A stretch of 64,000 nucleotides of DNA from Eggerthellaceae bacterium (GCA_017432445.1 JAFRJC010000034.1:1-64000), one strand, 5' to 3'; positions 27,215 through 36,245 are shown, counted from the first letter of the stretch. Program-made: numbers and translations. The notes: a model not told the origin generated them from the letters alone.

Positions 27215-29215
27215 ATGGGGTTTGTGATGGGTTACAACGCGCTTTCGAAGATGCAAGAAAAGAACCGCGCCGATTACGGGATTGAAGGGTCGCCGAAGAT
27301 TCCAGAACTTCCCACTGCACCGAGGAATTTCGGACGCGAAGCGCTGGCATTTCTGCGCGAGTCATGCGAAGACCTCAAGTTCGACACTTCCGATACGCGG
27401 CGAGCGGCGCTCGAGGACCTGGACGGACGCAGTTCGGGGCAGGGAACGGTTCCTTACAACATGGAGCGTGACCTTGACCGCCTCAGCTTCGAGGCGGCTG
27501 TGGGACGTTTCCTCGAGAGCGGGTCGCGCGAGGATGCCTTCGACATCTACTACTGCTATTGCGAGATTTTCGAGCCGTTCGGCGGGGGCTACGAATCGAC
27601 GGGGCTTCTGCTCGAAATGCTCTCAGAGCACGAGACGAACGCCAGCTCGCTTCTGATGAAGCATCGCGACCATTATTCGCACAGCGTCTACGTCTTTCTC
27701 ATCGGATTGGCTATTTACCGCAACCATGCTGCCGTGCGCGCGGCGTACAACCGCAAGTACGGCCTGGAAGAAGGTCCGCAAGCCGCCTGCCATTTCCTCG
27801 AGTACTGGGGCCTCACGTCGTTGTTCCACGATATCGGCTACCCGTTCGAAATCGCGCACCAGCAGATGAAGGCCTACGTCTGCAAGCTGTTCAAGAACAA
27901 CAACGATGACTTTGGGTTTGCGCCCTACGTCTCTTATCGCAACATGGACGAGTTCGCGCTCTCGCGGCTCGGCGACCTGAACGAGCTGTACGCCTATGCA
28001 ATCACCGAGCGCCTTGCCGAGTCTTACCTCGGGCGTGTCGGGCATGAACCTTACTACCTGAATCACAAGCTTCTCGGCACGTTGCAGGACCGCGCCGTGC
28101 ACGAGAATCCCGCCGAGATGAATTACCTGTTCATGGACCACGCCTATTTCAGTGGCCTCATCGTGATGAAGACGTACCTTGACCAGCACCCCGAGATTAC
28201 GGACTTCGAGCAGCTCCCCGAAGTGCTGCTCGATAGCTTCTGTGCCATCATCTTGCATAACAGCCTGTTCAAGTTCACGATACGCATGCTCATGCGCACG
28301 CGCGAACCGCTGCGCATAGACGACGGGCAGCCGTTGTCGTATCTCCTCATGCTCTGCGACGAGCTTCAGTGTTGGGATCGTGCGTCGTACGGCAAGAGCA
28401 GCCGCGGCGGGACATATCCCTTCGATTTCGACTTGGCTTTTGAAGATGGCAACATGGCCTGGACTTATTTCTTCGATAAGACCTACGAATCCGATGTCCT
28501 GTCGGCTAAGGCATACCACGACGTGCTCACGGAGGGCTATAAGAAGAGGTCGGGAGCCGTGCGCGAAGGGCGCAGCAAGTTCGTTGACGACATCGACGAG
28601 ATCATCAGCCTCTCCGATGTGCTCCCAACGTTCGAGCCCGATGTCTCGAAGCCGGATCCGAGCGGCGCCATCCGCGCCGTCATCGAGGAGAAGCAGAAGA
28701 AGACGGGTTTGTACCTTTCCGATAGCAACTACCTGAGCCTCTATGATTTCGCGCTGGCGCTCAACGGCCGGTACTGCGGCGTTACGAATGTCGACGAGAT
28801 GACGCGCATCTTCGAGGAGAACCTGTCGCTGGAATACAAGCTTTCCAACATCGCGCAGGCGAAGGGGTTCGGGCCGCTGCTGGAGAAGATCGGCTGCTTC
28901 TACACCGATCGTCCGGTGGAATACGAACCGGTCGTCTGCTTCGAAGACGATGAGCTTGCAGCGATTGCTGAGGCTGAGCACGATCGGTGGTGCGTCGAGA
29001 AGCTGAGCTTGGGTTGGCGTTATGGTAAAGCGCACGTCGGTGCGGGGCAAGGCGGCGCCGACGACAAAGTCATGCGCGAGCGCACGCGCCTCCACCACGA
29101 CCTGGTTCCCTTTGCAGAGCTTTCGCATGCCGAGACCCTGAAAGACTCGCGGCCCATGGAAAAGATGCTCGAGCTCATACGTGTCTTCGAAGGTCTCACA
29201 ATCTACCGGATGTAG
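27215..29215 (+). CDS. HD-like domain protein with C-terminal RyR domain
   Basis: 666-aa protein (start at 27215 or the ATG at 27227). The middle has an HD-phosphohydrolase-like pattern: KHRDHYSHSVYVFL (His near 153/156) and SLFHDIGYPFEIAHQQ (His205-Asp206), so it may hydrolyse a nucleotide, though the full metal-ligand set could not be verified. The C-terminus (about residues 580-666) matches a RyR repeat: AEAEHDRWCVEKLSLGWRYG and a late GLTIYRM. Prokaryotic RyR domains are associated with nucleotide-centred conflict and signalling systems. It lies 12 bases upstream of the SLOG-like gene, probably in one operon. A GC-rich hairpin (27186-27202) sits just before the start. Confidence 0.7.
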   Translation: MGFVMGYNALSKMQEKNRADYGIEGSPKIPELPTAPRNFGREALAFLRESCEDLKFDTSDTRRAALEDLDGRSSGQGTVPYNMERDLDRLSFEAAVGRFLESGSREDAFDIYYCYCEIFEPFGGGYESTGLLLEMLSEHETNASSLLMKHRDHYSHSVYVFLIGLAIYRNHAAVRAAYNRKYGLEEGPQAACHFLEYWGLTSLFHDIGYPFEIAHQQMKAYVCKLFKNNNDDFGFAPYVSYRNMDEFALSRLGDLNELYAYAITERLAESYLGRVGHEPYYLNHKLLGTLQDRAVHENPAEMNYLFMDHAYFSGLIVMKTYLDQHPEITDFEQLPEVLLDSFCAIILHNSLFKFTIRMLMRTREPLRIDDGQPLSYLLMLCDELQCWDRASYGKSSRGGTYPFDFDLAFEDGNMAWTYFFDKTYESDVLSAKAYHDVLTEGYKKRSGAVREGRSKFVDDIDEIISLSDVLPTFEPDVSKPDPSGAIRAVIEEKQKKTGLYLSDSNYLSLYDFALALNGRYCGVTNVDEMTRIFEENLSLEYKLSNIAQAKGFGPLLEKIGCFYTDRPVEYEPVVCFEDDELAAIAEAEHDRWCVEKLSLGWRYGKAHVGAGQGGADDKVMRERTRLHHDLVPFAELSHAETLKDSRPMEKMLELIRVFEGLTIYRM

Positions 29216-29227
29216 GCAAGGCAAATC

Positions 29228-29887
29228 GTGGGCGTGCCCATCGTCATAGGCGTGACCGGCCATCGGGACCTGCGTGCGCAGGATCTGGGGCAGATACGCG
29301 CGCTTGTGCGTGCCGAGCTTCAGAAGTTGAGCGCCGCTTGCCCGCATTCGGAGCTCGTCATGTTGAACTCCATTGCCTCGGGTGCAGATTCGCTGTGCGC
29401 GCAAGAAGCCTTGGATTTGGGAATAGGGCTCGTGTGCCCCCTTCCTCTCGAACTCGACGATTACCGTAGGGATTTTTCCGGCGAGGAACTCGAGGCCTTC
29501 GAGAGCTTGCTCGAGCGAGCCGACGAGGTGTTCGTGGCGCCGAGCACCGAGCCCGAGAAGCCGGGACGCGATTATCGGTATCGGCAGGCTGGGATTTACG
29601 TGGCGACGCACTGCCATGTGCTGCTCGCGCTATGGGATGGCACGCCGTGGAAACCGGACGGCTGCGGTGCGGCAGAAGCGGTGGGTTTCATGCTCGATGG
29701 CGGCTCTTTCGGCGCGCCTCCCTCCGATGCGGCGCGTGACGGTGCCGTCATCCAAATCAGCGTGCCGCGGGCTTCGAAAAACCAGGAGATTCCTATAGCC
29801 GTGCACCTGTTGGAAGAGCATCCGGGATGCCTCAAGGACCTGCTGGAACAGACGGATTCCCTAAACGCGGATTTCGAGCTACCTTAA
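29228..29887 (+). CDS. SLOG-like Rossmann nucleotide-sensor protein
   Basis: 219 aa from a GTG start. The N-terminus VIGVTGHRDL, the segment SIASGADSLCAQEALDLG, ADEVFVAPSTEP and ATHCHVLLALWDG follow the pattern of SLOG/LOG-type Rossmann folds, which bind or process nucleotide-derived ligands in prokaryotic conflict systems (family knowledge from comparative genomics). The gene begins 12 bases after the HD-RyR gene, so the two products probably act together. It has no effector domain of its own, suggesting a sensor or ligand-handling role. No terminator was found after it; 190 non-coding bases precede the next gene. Confidence 0.65.
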   Translation: MGVPIVIGVTGHRDLRAQDLGQIRALVRAELQKLSAACPHSELVMLNSIASGADSLCAQEALDLGIGLVCPLPLELDDYRRDFSGEELEAFESLLERADEVFVAPSTEPEKPGRDYRYRQAGIYVATHCHVLLALWDGTPWKPDGCGAAEAVGFMLDGGSFGAPPSDAARDGAVIQISVPRASKNQEIPIAVHLLEEHPGCLKDLLEQTDSLNADFELP

Positions 29888-30078
29888 GATGGTGGGGGAG
29901 CCGTTCAATGTTCAGCCCCTAGGGAAGTATTGATGCTTTCCAGAACGAGTTGATGCATTCTTACCGGCGATACGCCCCTGTTTTCGCCAGTGTACTCCCC
30001 GAGATGCCGAGTTTTTTGATACAGTTTAAAAAGTACCGTTGAAGGCGGTTCCTACCGAATTCGAGAAAGGAGACTTGC

Positions 30079-30558
30079 ATGGCAACAGCAGAGTCGTTGC
30101 GTCAAGAGTTCATGGACTACATGGATTCCAAGGACATCAAGTATACGGTTTTCGATGAGGAGGACAACATCGTTTACCTCGCCTTCGGCGGTGATAAGGA
30201 GACGTTCGTTCTGGTCGACTTCGACGAGGACGGCAACAACGCCGATAGCGTGCACTTCTTGTCGAGCAATTTTGCAAAAGCGGAGAAGTCCAAGATTCCC
30301 CTGGCGCTCGTCAGGCTCAACGAGATCAACCGCCAGTATCGCTGGGTCAAGTTCTACATGTCTGACGATGGAGAGATCTCGGCCGATTGCGACGCCGTTA
30401 TCTCACCGGGAACCGTGGGGGCCGAGTGCGTGCAGATCTCGATGCGCATGTCCAACATCATCGAAGATGCGCTCGACAAGTTGGCCGGTGCGGCTGAGAT
30501 CAACGAGGAAGCCAAGAGGATGTTCGACGTCATCGCTTTGATGAAGCGCTTGGGTTAA
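30079..30558 (+). CDS. YbjN-like protein
   Basis: 159-aa protein resembling the YbjN / type III secretion chaperone-like fold: DYMDSKDIKYTVFDEEDNIVY is a typical N-terminal beta pattern, followed by FVLVDFDEDGNN and a helical C-terminus (MRMSNIIEDALDKLAG). Such proteins usually act as small binding partners or regulators. AAAGGAGACTTGC precedes the ATG. It ends just before a strong terminator at 30586. Whether it belongs functionally to the neighbouring SLOG/RyR pair is unknown. Confidence 0.65.
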   Translation: MATAESLRQEFMDYMDSKDIKYTVFDEEDNIVYLAFGGDKETFVLVDFDEDGNNADSVHFLSSNFAKAEKSKIPLALVRLNEINRQYRWVKFYMSDDGEISADCDAVISPGTVGAECVQISMRMSNIIEDALDKLAGAAEINEEAKRMFDVIALMKRLG

Positions 30559-30585
30559 GGGCTATTCGAAATAAATGCATCATCT

Positions 30586-30612
30586 GGCGCGCCGGCTTTC
30601 AGCCGGCGCGCC
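30586..30612 (+). terminator. Rho-independent terminator of the YbjN-like gene
   Basis: Perfect 12-bp stem GGCGCGCCGGCT/AGCCGGCGCGCC with loop TTC, followed by TTGTTAT on the plus strand. Confidence 0.85.
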
Positions 30613-30652
30613 TTGTTATAGTGGTAGGTATCTGGGGAGGTTGTATTGAGAT

Positions 30653-30680
30653 GCACGCTTGGGGCTGTCCCCAAGCGTGC
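30653..30680 (-). terminator. Hairpin at the end of the minus-strand AAA operon
   Basis: Perfect 12-bp stem GCACGCTTGGGG/CCCCAAGCGTGC (30653-30664 and 30669-30680) with a 4-base loop, 24 bases beyond the stop of the 57-aa gene on the minus strand. The GGGGCTGTCCCC centre matches the recurrent short hairpin family. Confidence 0.65.
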
Positions 30681-30703
30681 GCCAACCGCATGGAGATGGG
30701 GTA

Positions 30704-30877
30704 TCAGCTGTTGACGGTGCGCTCGCAGGCGGCAAGGCGCGCGAGGAAATCCTCGGTCGGAGGCGCGGCGGGCACGTCGGGCGTTTCGGCGGACGCGTCC
30801 GCCGAGGCCGGGGAATCCTGTCCTTGGTACATGAGGTCGGCAAGGGCCTTCAGCAAATCATCACTCGGCTCGCTCAT
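30704..30877 (-). CDS. 57-aa acidic protein with a DDLL-helix motif
   Basis: Small gene overlapping the last 17 bases of the AAA-peptidase gene in another frame. AAGGAG lies six bases before its ATG, an excellent ribosome binding site. The product starts MSEPSDDLLKALADLMYQGQ and ends TEDFLARLAACERTVNS. The segment DDLLKALADLMYQGQDSP closely resembles the repeat of the acidic protein at 34402-36132 (for example EDLLASIAALMGQDSPDPEP). Translational coupling to the AAA-peptidase and a shared short helix suggest a docking or adaptor peptide for this operon. Function is inferred only. Confidence 0.6.
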   Translation of the reverse strand: MSEPSDDLLKALADLMYQGQDSPASADASAETPDVPAAPPTEDFLARLAACERTVNS

Positions 30878-33800
30878 CGGCGTCTCCTTCCCGAAGCGTC
30901 TTCCACAGCTCCATGATTCTCTCGCCTGACATGGTCGACTCGTCGAGCAACGCCTCGACGAGTTTGTCGTAGATTGGCTTCTGCTCCATGATCACTTCCT
31001 TCGCGCGTTCGAAGGAGCGGGCCATCACGCCATCGATCTGCTCGAGCACGGCAGGGGGCAAGTCATGGAGGGCCACCGTCTGCTTGGCCCTGCGCCCGTC
31101 GTCGAGGTACTGGACGAAGCCTGCAGGCGACATGCCGTAGGTGGCGACGTAGCGGCTCGCGATGCGCGTGGCCTGCTGCAGGTCAGAGGAATTGCCGCAC
31201 GAGAAAGCCCCGAAGTGTATTTGCTCTGCGGCCATGCCCCCCATGAGTTCGATGACCTGATTCTCGAGATCGTCGGCAGTGGGAAGAGCGGCAACCTGCG
31301 CCTTGTGCTGCACGTAGCCCAAAGCGCCCGTCCCTTCCTGTTCGATGGTCACGACCACGATGTCGGTGCCGCCCGTCAAGGCGAGCCGGCAGATTGCATG
31401 CCCCATCTCGTGGAGCGCAACGCGCCTGCGCGCCTCTTCACCCGATACGTCGGAAGGCTCGTAGACGGGCATCGAGACGAGCTTGCAGATATCCGCAATC
31501 GAGGGCACGTCTTCAGGTTCCAGAACCGAGAATTCAAGCGCGTCGTCGCGGTTGGCATGCTTGGCAATGACTTCTTGCAGCAGCTTGTCGACAAAGCGGC
31601 CGTTGCCGTAATTCTCGGTTCCGTGGAAGTAGCGCAGCACGTCGCGGGCTGCTTCCGCAGTCCCTTCGGCAAGGCTCAACCCGGCTTTTCTCACCTTCAG
31701 CTCGAAGATGTCGAGCAGCTCGTCGACCTTGTAGTCCTCGAAGTGGAAGTTGTATCCCACGCGGCTTGCCAGACCTGGGTTGCGGTCCAAGAACTCGCGC
31801 ATCTCCTGCTTGTAGCCGGCGAACATGACGACAAGCTCTCCCTTGTGGTCTTCCATGGCCTTCACGATGTTGGATATGATCTCGTTGCCATCGCGCGTGT
31901 AGAGCAACGCATAAGCCTCGTCGATGAACAAGACGCCACCCATGGCTGCCTTGAGGTGCTTCTGGACGGCGGTCTCGCTCGAGCGGAACTGGAAGGCCGA
32001 AAGGTCGTTGGCTTCCACCTCGATGAACTTGTTCGTGGGAACGGCGCCGACGTTGTACAGGATGCGCGCGATGATGCGTGCGACCGTGGTCTTGCCGGTG
32101 CCTGGGTTCCCGGTGAACACCATGTGCAGGTTCGAGCTGGGGAGCTTGAGCCCGGCCTTGAGGGCGCGCTCCCTGAACTCGACGACGCGCTCGAACTCGC
32201 ATACCTTCGCCTTCAGGTCCTCCATGCCGATAAGGTCGGCAAGCAGGTCGTCGGCACTGCGGGGCGACCAGTCGGTGATGTCGAAGAGCTCCTGTTTGGT
32301 GGGGATGTCCTCGGATGCCAGCGTGAAATCTTCTTCCGCATCCTCGTCGAGCGCGCTGTGGGCAGCGTGCTTGACGATAGCCTTCTGGAGCACTTCCATG
32401 ACGAAGCGCCCATTGCCGAAGTTCTTGAAGCGCCGGTAGTAGTCGAACAACCCCTTGAGTTTCGGCATGATCTCGGTTTCGTCATAGGTGAAGCCGGCCT
32501 TTTTGGCGTTAATAGAGAAGATCTGCAACAGCTCGGGCGTCGAATAGTCTTCGAAGCGGAATGTGTAGCCGATGCGGGAAGCCATGCCCGAGTTGGCCTC
32601 CATGAACTCGTTCATCTCCTTCTCGTAACCTGCGAAGATCACGATAAGGTCGTCTTTGTGGTCTTCCATGGCCTTGACGAGCTCGGCGATGCTCTCACGC
32701 CCGAAATCGCCGGCGGCTCCCTCGCCGCTGGCCGTGAGCGCATATGCTTCGTCGATGAACAGGATGCCGCCGAGGGCGCTGCGAATCACTTCCGACGTCT
32801 TCTTGTCGGTCTGGCCGACGTAGCCGGCCACGAGGTCCTTGCTCGTCACCTCGATGCACTTGTTCTGTCGGATGATTCCGATTTTATAGAGCATGGTCGA
32901 GATGATGCGGGCGATCATCGTCTTGCCGGTACCCGGACTTCCCAGAAACAGCATGTGGTTGTTGGCCGAGGGCATTTCGCGATGGGCTGCGATTGCCTCC
33001 TGGCGGAAGACCGAGTACTTCTCGAGTTGTTTGATCGTATTCTTGACCTGGGTCATACCGACGACGCCGTCGAGCATCTCGTCGAGCGAGGAGCTCTGGT
33101 AGCGGCTTTTTGGCAGGCGCAGTTCGCCGAGCGCGTTGGCATGCTTGGCGAGGAAGTCGGCGAGTTCGGCGCCTTGGAAGGGCATGCAGTCACGGTTGAA
33201 CCCGACGAACTGGACGAACTTCCGCTCGAATTCCGGATCGGCCAACGCGGCCTTGCGCAAAGGCGCATTGAGGTTCTCCAGATAGATGCGGTACAGCTCG
33301 CGAAGCGGCATGCTATCGAGGTTCATCCGATGCTGGTCGAAGGTTAAAAGCAGCTTGCTGTCGAGGTCGATGAAGCCCCGCAAATCGGCCTCGTTCCCGA
33401 CGAGGATGACGTAGCGGTCGTCGACGATGTGGCTTAAGCGCTCCGCCACGTAGTTCTTCTGGGCGTCGCCGAACATCGACGAGCTGTCCACGAAATCCTT
33501 CACGCGGTCGAGCACGTAGAGCGTGCGTGGCTCTAGGTTCTCGTCACCAGTGGTCCTGAAACGGTTGTGGCTCGGGTCAGCCTTGTCGACGAGCTCCATC
33601 AGGTGCATCTTCTTGACAGACCCCTCGTCGATCTTGTCCATTTTCACGAGCGTTGTGGTCAAGTCGTCGAGGAACATCGTCCGGTAGGAGTCGTCTTCCA
33701 CCACGAGCATGCCCGCGAAGTCGTTTTCGTGAAGGTCGAGCAGGAGGTTGAGCGCAATTTCCGACGAGCCAAGATGAGATTCCCATTTTTCCCTGAACGT

Positions 33801-34250
33801 GCGGGTGTCGGCTTCGATGGAGGCGATGTGTGCCTTGCAGTCGTCGTAGACGGGGATAGGCGCGCTTTCGCTGCCGTCGATCTGCGCTGTCCACGATGCT
33901 TGGGTCAGCTTCGCAAAGCATGCCGCCATGGCTGCCGGGCAGGCGTCGTATCCGCAAGTCCTGTGGGAGCAACGCAAGTCGTCATGGCCTTCCCGCATGA
34001 TGACGCCGCTTGCGCGCGGCATGAGCTCGGCGTTGAGCAGGGCGCAGCGGGAATTTCGCAGATCTCGGCTTATGACGCGCTCCTTGACGTCGCGCAGCCG
34101 GTATGCGAGGAAACAGTCAGATAGCGCTGCGTCGTCGGTTTCGATTAGCTCCACAGCTTGGTTATCGTGAAGTTCGCAGGCGACCCTCACGGCCCGTGCA
34201 TCTTTCTTGGAAGCTCTTATGAGCAGTTCTTCGAGCTTTGATTGTGCCAT
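30861..34250 (-). CDS. Tandem CbxX-type AAA+ ATPase fused to an FtsH-like M41 peptidase
   Basis: 1129 aa. The N-terminal ~390 residues are not recognised (Cys/His-containing RCSHRTCGYDACP near 95). Then come two CbbX/SpoVK-like AAA+ modules: Walker A GSPGTGKTMIARII (near 435) with Walker B GGILFIDEAYAL, and GNPGTGKTTVARII (near 713) with GGVLFIDEAYALL. The C-terminus is an M41 metallopeptidase: HEMGH at 947-951 and the third-ligand motif NSSDLQQATRIASRYVATYGMS, as in FtsH. Unlike FtsH it has no membrane segments and the AAA type is different, so it is probably a soluble unfoldase-protease. It lies downstream of the acidic repeat protein and is coupled to the 57-aa gene. Confidence 0.88.
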   Translation of the reverse strand: MAQSKLEELLIRASKKDARAVRVACELHDNQAVELIETDDAALSDCFLAYRLRDVKERVISRDLRNSRCALLNAELMPRASGVIMREGHDDLRCSHRTCGYDACPAAMAACFAKLTQASWTAQIDGSESAPIPVYDDCKAHIASIEADTRTFREKWESHLGSSEIALNLLLDLHENDFAGMLVVEDDSYRTMFLDDLTTTLVKMDKIDEGSVKKMHLMELVDKADPSHNRFRTTGDENLEPRTLYVLDRVKDFVDSSSMFGDAQKNYVAERLSHIVDDRYVILVGNEADLRGFIDLDSKLLLTFDQHRMNLDSMPLRELYRIYLENLNAPLRKAALADPEFERKFVQFVGFNRDCMPFQGAELADFLAKHANALGELRLPKSRYQSSSLDEMLDGVVGMTQVKNTIKQLEKYSVFRQEAIAAHREMPSANNHMLFLGSPGTGKTMIARIISTMLYKIGIIRQNKCIEVTSKDLVAGYVGQTDKKTSEVIRSALGGILFIDEAYALTASGEGAAGDFGRESIAELVKAMEDHKDDLIVIFAGYEKEMNEFMEANSGMASRIGYTFRFEDYSTPELLQIFSINAKKAGFTYDETEIMPKLKGLFDYYRRFKNFGNGRFVMEVLQKAIVKHAAHSALDEDAEEDFTLASEDIPTKQELFDITDWSPRSADDLLADLIGMEDLKAKVCEFERVVEFRERALKAGLKLPSSNLHMVFTGNPGTGKTTVARIIARILYNVGAVPTNKFIEVEANDLSAFQFRSSETAVQKHLKAAMGGVLFIDEAYALLYTRDGNEIISNIVKAMEDHKGELVVMFAGYKQEMREFLDRNPGLASRVGYNFHFEDYKVDELLDIFELKVRKAGLSLAEGTAEAARDVLRYFHGTENYGNGRFVDKLLQEVIAKHANRDDALEFSVLEPEDVPSIADICKLVSMPVYEPSDVSGEEARRRVALHEMGHAICRLALTGGTDIVVVTIEQEGTGALGYVQHKAQVAALPTADDLENQVIELMGGMAAEQIHFGAFSCGNSSDLQQATRIASRYVATYGMSPAGFVQYLDDGRRAKQTVALHDLPPAVLEQIDGVMARSFERAKEVIMEQKPIYDKLVEALLDESTMSGERIMELWKTLREGDADERAE

Positions 34251-34401
34251 GCACTGCCTCGCCTTCTTACGAGATGAAAGGGGTATAGCTCCCCTGTTTG
34301 CGTGCGAATTCCCTGACCGTCGTCAACATGTAAATGCTCCTTCGGTACGGCCTAGCAAGTGCGGGGGCGGGGGAATCACGCTTCCGTCCCTGCAGGAGAT
34401 C

Positions 34402-36132
34402 CTATCGGAACGGTTCGAACGTGATGCGCTCGGCGACGCCGGGTAGCATCTTCATGCCCTGGATGATGCGGTCGAACTTCTGCTTGTCGGCTGGTTGGCA
34501 ATTCGACATGTAGTCTGCGAGTCGGAAGAGGGCGCCATCTGCGATGAACGAAAGTTGCTCGGCGAAATCGTCTTGGGAAAGTCCCGATGAGCGGGCTTTT
34601 CCGAGAACGTGCATGATCGTGATGGTACCGTAGTCGTCCATGATCTGGGCTTGCTCCTCGTAGGACAGGCCATAGGCGTCTTCGTTTGCGTTGCGCAAGA
34701 TGACGTCCATCAAGGCCATGGCGGGTGCGTAGTCGCCCTTGTCTGCTTCGGCTGAAACGCGGCTGTAGTACTTGAGGGACTCGCTGCGCTGGAAATCGGC
34801 GTAGCGCGGATGCTCGGCGCGGTATTCGCGTAGGTCATCCGCCATGCTGCCGAACGCCTCGCCATACAGCTCGACGCCCTTGTCGGCATACTCGAGCGCC
34901 TCGTCGTAGGAGGTTGCGGTCATGGCCGCTATCTGCAGTGATTCCATGTAGGCGTTCGGCTGCCCCTCAACCATGTGCTCTTGCGCGTATGCGCGGAACG
35001 GCTCGCCGCATTCCAGGCTCTCGAGCGCGTAGTTGGCGGCATCGTAGCCGCTGCCAATTTGATGCAGCACGAAGGAAGCCGCATGATGGTAGGCCATGCC
35101 CTTCAACGCAGCGCTTTCAGCGCAGAAGGAACAAGCCTGCTGGTACGCGGCATAGGCATCAGCCAGGGCGCCCCGGTCGAAGTACCGTTCGCTTTCGGCG
35201 CACAGAGAATTGAACTTCTCCTCGAGGCCGGGGTCTATTTCGGGCGTTGCGGGCACTTCGTCCTCGTTCTGGTCGCTTGCGTACATGCTCCCGCCCATGA
35301 GGGCGGCGATGCTGGAAAGCAGATCGTCGCCGTCGCCACCGTTATCGGCGGGCGCGGGTTCGTCTGTCGGCTCCGGGTCAGAGGAGTCTTGCCCCATGAG
35401 CGCGGCGATGGCGCTGAACGGGTTGTCATCAGATGCGGGTTCCGGCTCTGGTTCCGGCTCGGGCTCGGGCTCTGCTGGGCCTGGTCCAATGAGGCTGGAA
35501 ATGCTTGAGAGCAAGTCGTCGGTGTTGTCGTCTTCGGCGGGCGTGGGCTCATCAGCCGGCTCCGGGTCAGGGGAGTCTTGTCCCATGAGTGCGGCGATGC
35601 TGGCGAGCAGGTCCTCGTCTGGCCCGCTTTCGGATGTCGCTTTGGGCTCTGGCTCTGGTTCCGGCTCGGTATCTTGTCCCTGCGTCTCTTCGGCATACTG
35701 TCTGATTCTATCCTTCAAATCTGGATTGAGCGCGCCCATGAGGCTCACGACGCCGTCGATGGCGTCGTTGACGTCCTGCTCGTAGGTGGACTCGGACTCG
35801 TCATCTTTCTCTTCCGGCTCGGGTTTCTCGCCCATGAGCAAGGAAAGGGCTTTGGCCAAGTCGGCCTCCCCATCAGAGGAGGAATCGGCGCTTGTTCCTC
35901 TGTCGGCTGTCGTTGTTTTCGCCGGAGAATCCAAACCGGATTCCTTGCCGTCCCATATAGCCGCAATCGCGTCGAGGAGTTCCTGGTCGGGTTGAGATCC
36001 TCCGCCGGAAGAACCTCGCGTCAACTTGTCCGCGCCAAGCGGGCTTCGCCCCGATCCGCTGCCTCTCGGCGCCGGCTTCTCGGGCTCGGGCTCAGGTTTC
36101 GAAGATCTTCTGAATCGGTCGAAGAATCCCAT
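34402..36132 (-). CDS. Acidic protein with repeated DDLLxSIAALMG helices and helical C-terminal domain
   Basis: 576 aa, no known family recognised. The N-terminus MGFFDRFRR is short and amphipathic and may touch the membrane. Residues ~50-300 are disordered and rich in Glu/Pro/Asp, with seven copies of a short hydrophobic helix: QELLDAIAAIWDG, ADLAKALSLLMGE, NDAIDGVVSLMGA, EDLLASIAALMGQDS, DDLLSSISSLIGP, NPFSAIAALMGQDS and DDLLSSIAALMGGS. Residues ~300-576 look helical and TPR-like (ADAYAAYQQACSFCAES; SYDEALEYADKGVELYG). First gene of the minus-strand operon with the AAA-M41 protease, so it may be a scaffold, adaptor or substrate. The DNA repeats are coding, not a CRISPR array. Confidence 0.75.
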   Translation of the reverse strand: MGFFDRFRRSSKPEPEPEKPAPRGSGSGRSPLGADKLTRGSSGGGSQPDQELLDAIAAIWDGKESGLDSPAKTTTADRGTSADSSSDGEADLAKALSLLMGEKPEPEEKDDESESTYEQDVNDAIDGVVSLMGALNPDLKDRIRQYAEETQGQDTEPEPEPEPKATSESGPDEDLLASIAALMGQDSPDPEPADEPTPAEDDNTDDLLSSISSLIGPGPAEPEPEPEPEPEPASDDNPFSAIAALMGQDSSDPEPTDEPAPADNGGDGDDLLSSIAALMGGSMYASDQNEDEVPATPEIDPGLEEKFNSLCAESERYFDRGALADAYAAYQQACSFCAESAALKGMAYHHAASFVLHQIGSGYDAANYALESLECGEPFRAYAQEHMVEGQPNAYMESLQIAAMTATSYDEALEYADKGVELYGEAFGSMADDLREYRAEHPRYADFQRSESLKYYSRVSAEADKGDYAPAMALMDVILRNANEDAYGLSYEEQAQIMDDYGTITIMHVLGKARSSGLSQDDFAEQLSFIADGALFRLADYMSNCQPADKQKFDRIIQGMKMLPGVAERITFEPFR

Positions 36133-36245
36133 AATGCTCCTCCTTCATGCGTCGCAGCACGGTTTTCGTGCAACGTTCGTACGGTCGAAGTTCACATCGT
36201 CTAGTCTATACCATCAGGGGGAGAGCCGCGCTTTTGCCGCGTGAT

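Noticed and set aside
27623-29617. A 664-codon open frame antisense to the HD-RyR and SLOG-like genes
   Set aside because: Same reason: shadow frame with no recognisable motif and no ribosome binding site.
31065-33347. A 760-codon open frame antisense to the AAA-M41 gene
   Set aside because: It mirrors codon bias of the GC-rich sense gene, has no family motif, and the sense strand has full AAA and peptidase motifs.
35230-35700. Spaced direct DNA repeats resembling a CRISPR array
   Set aside because: Repeats are irregular, in frame, and encode the acidic DDLL-helix repeats; spacers are not unique.
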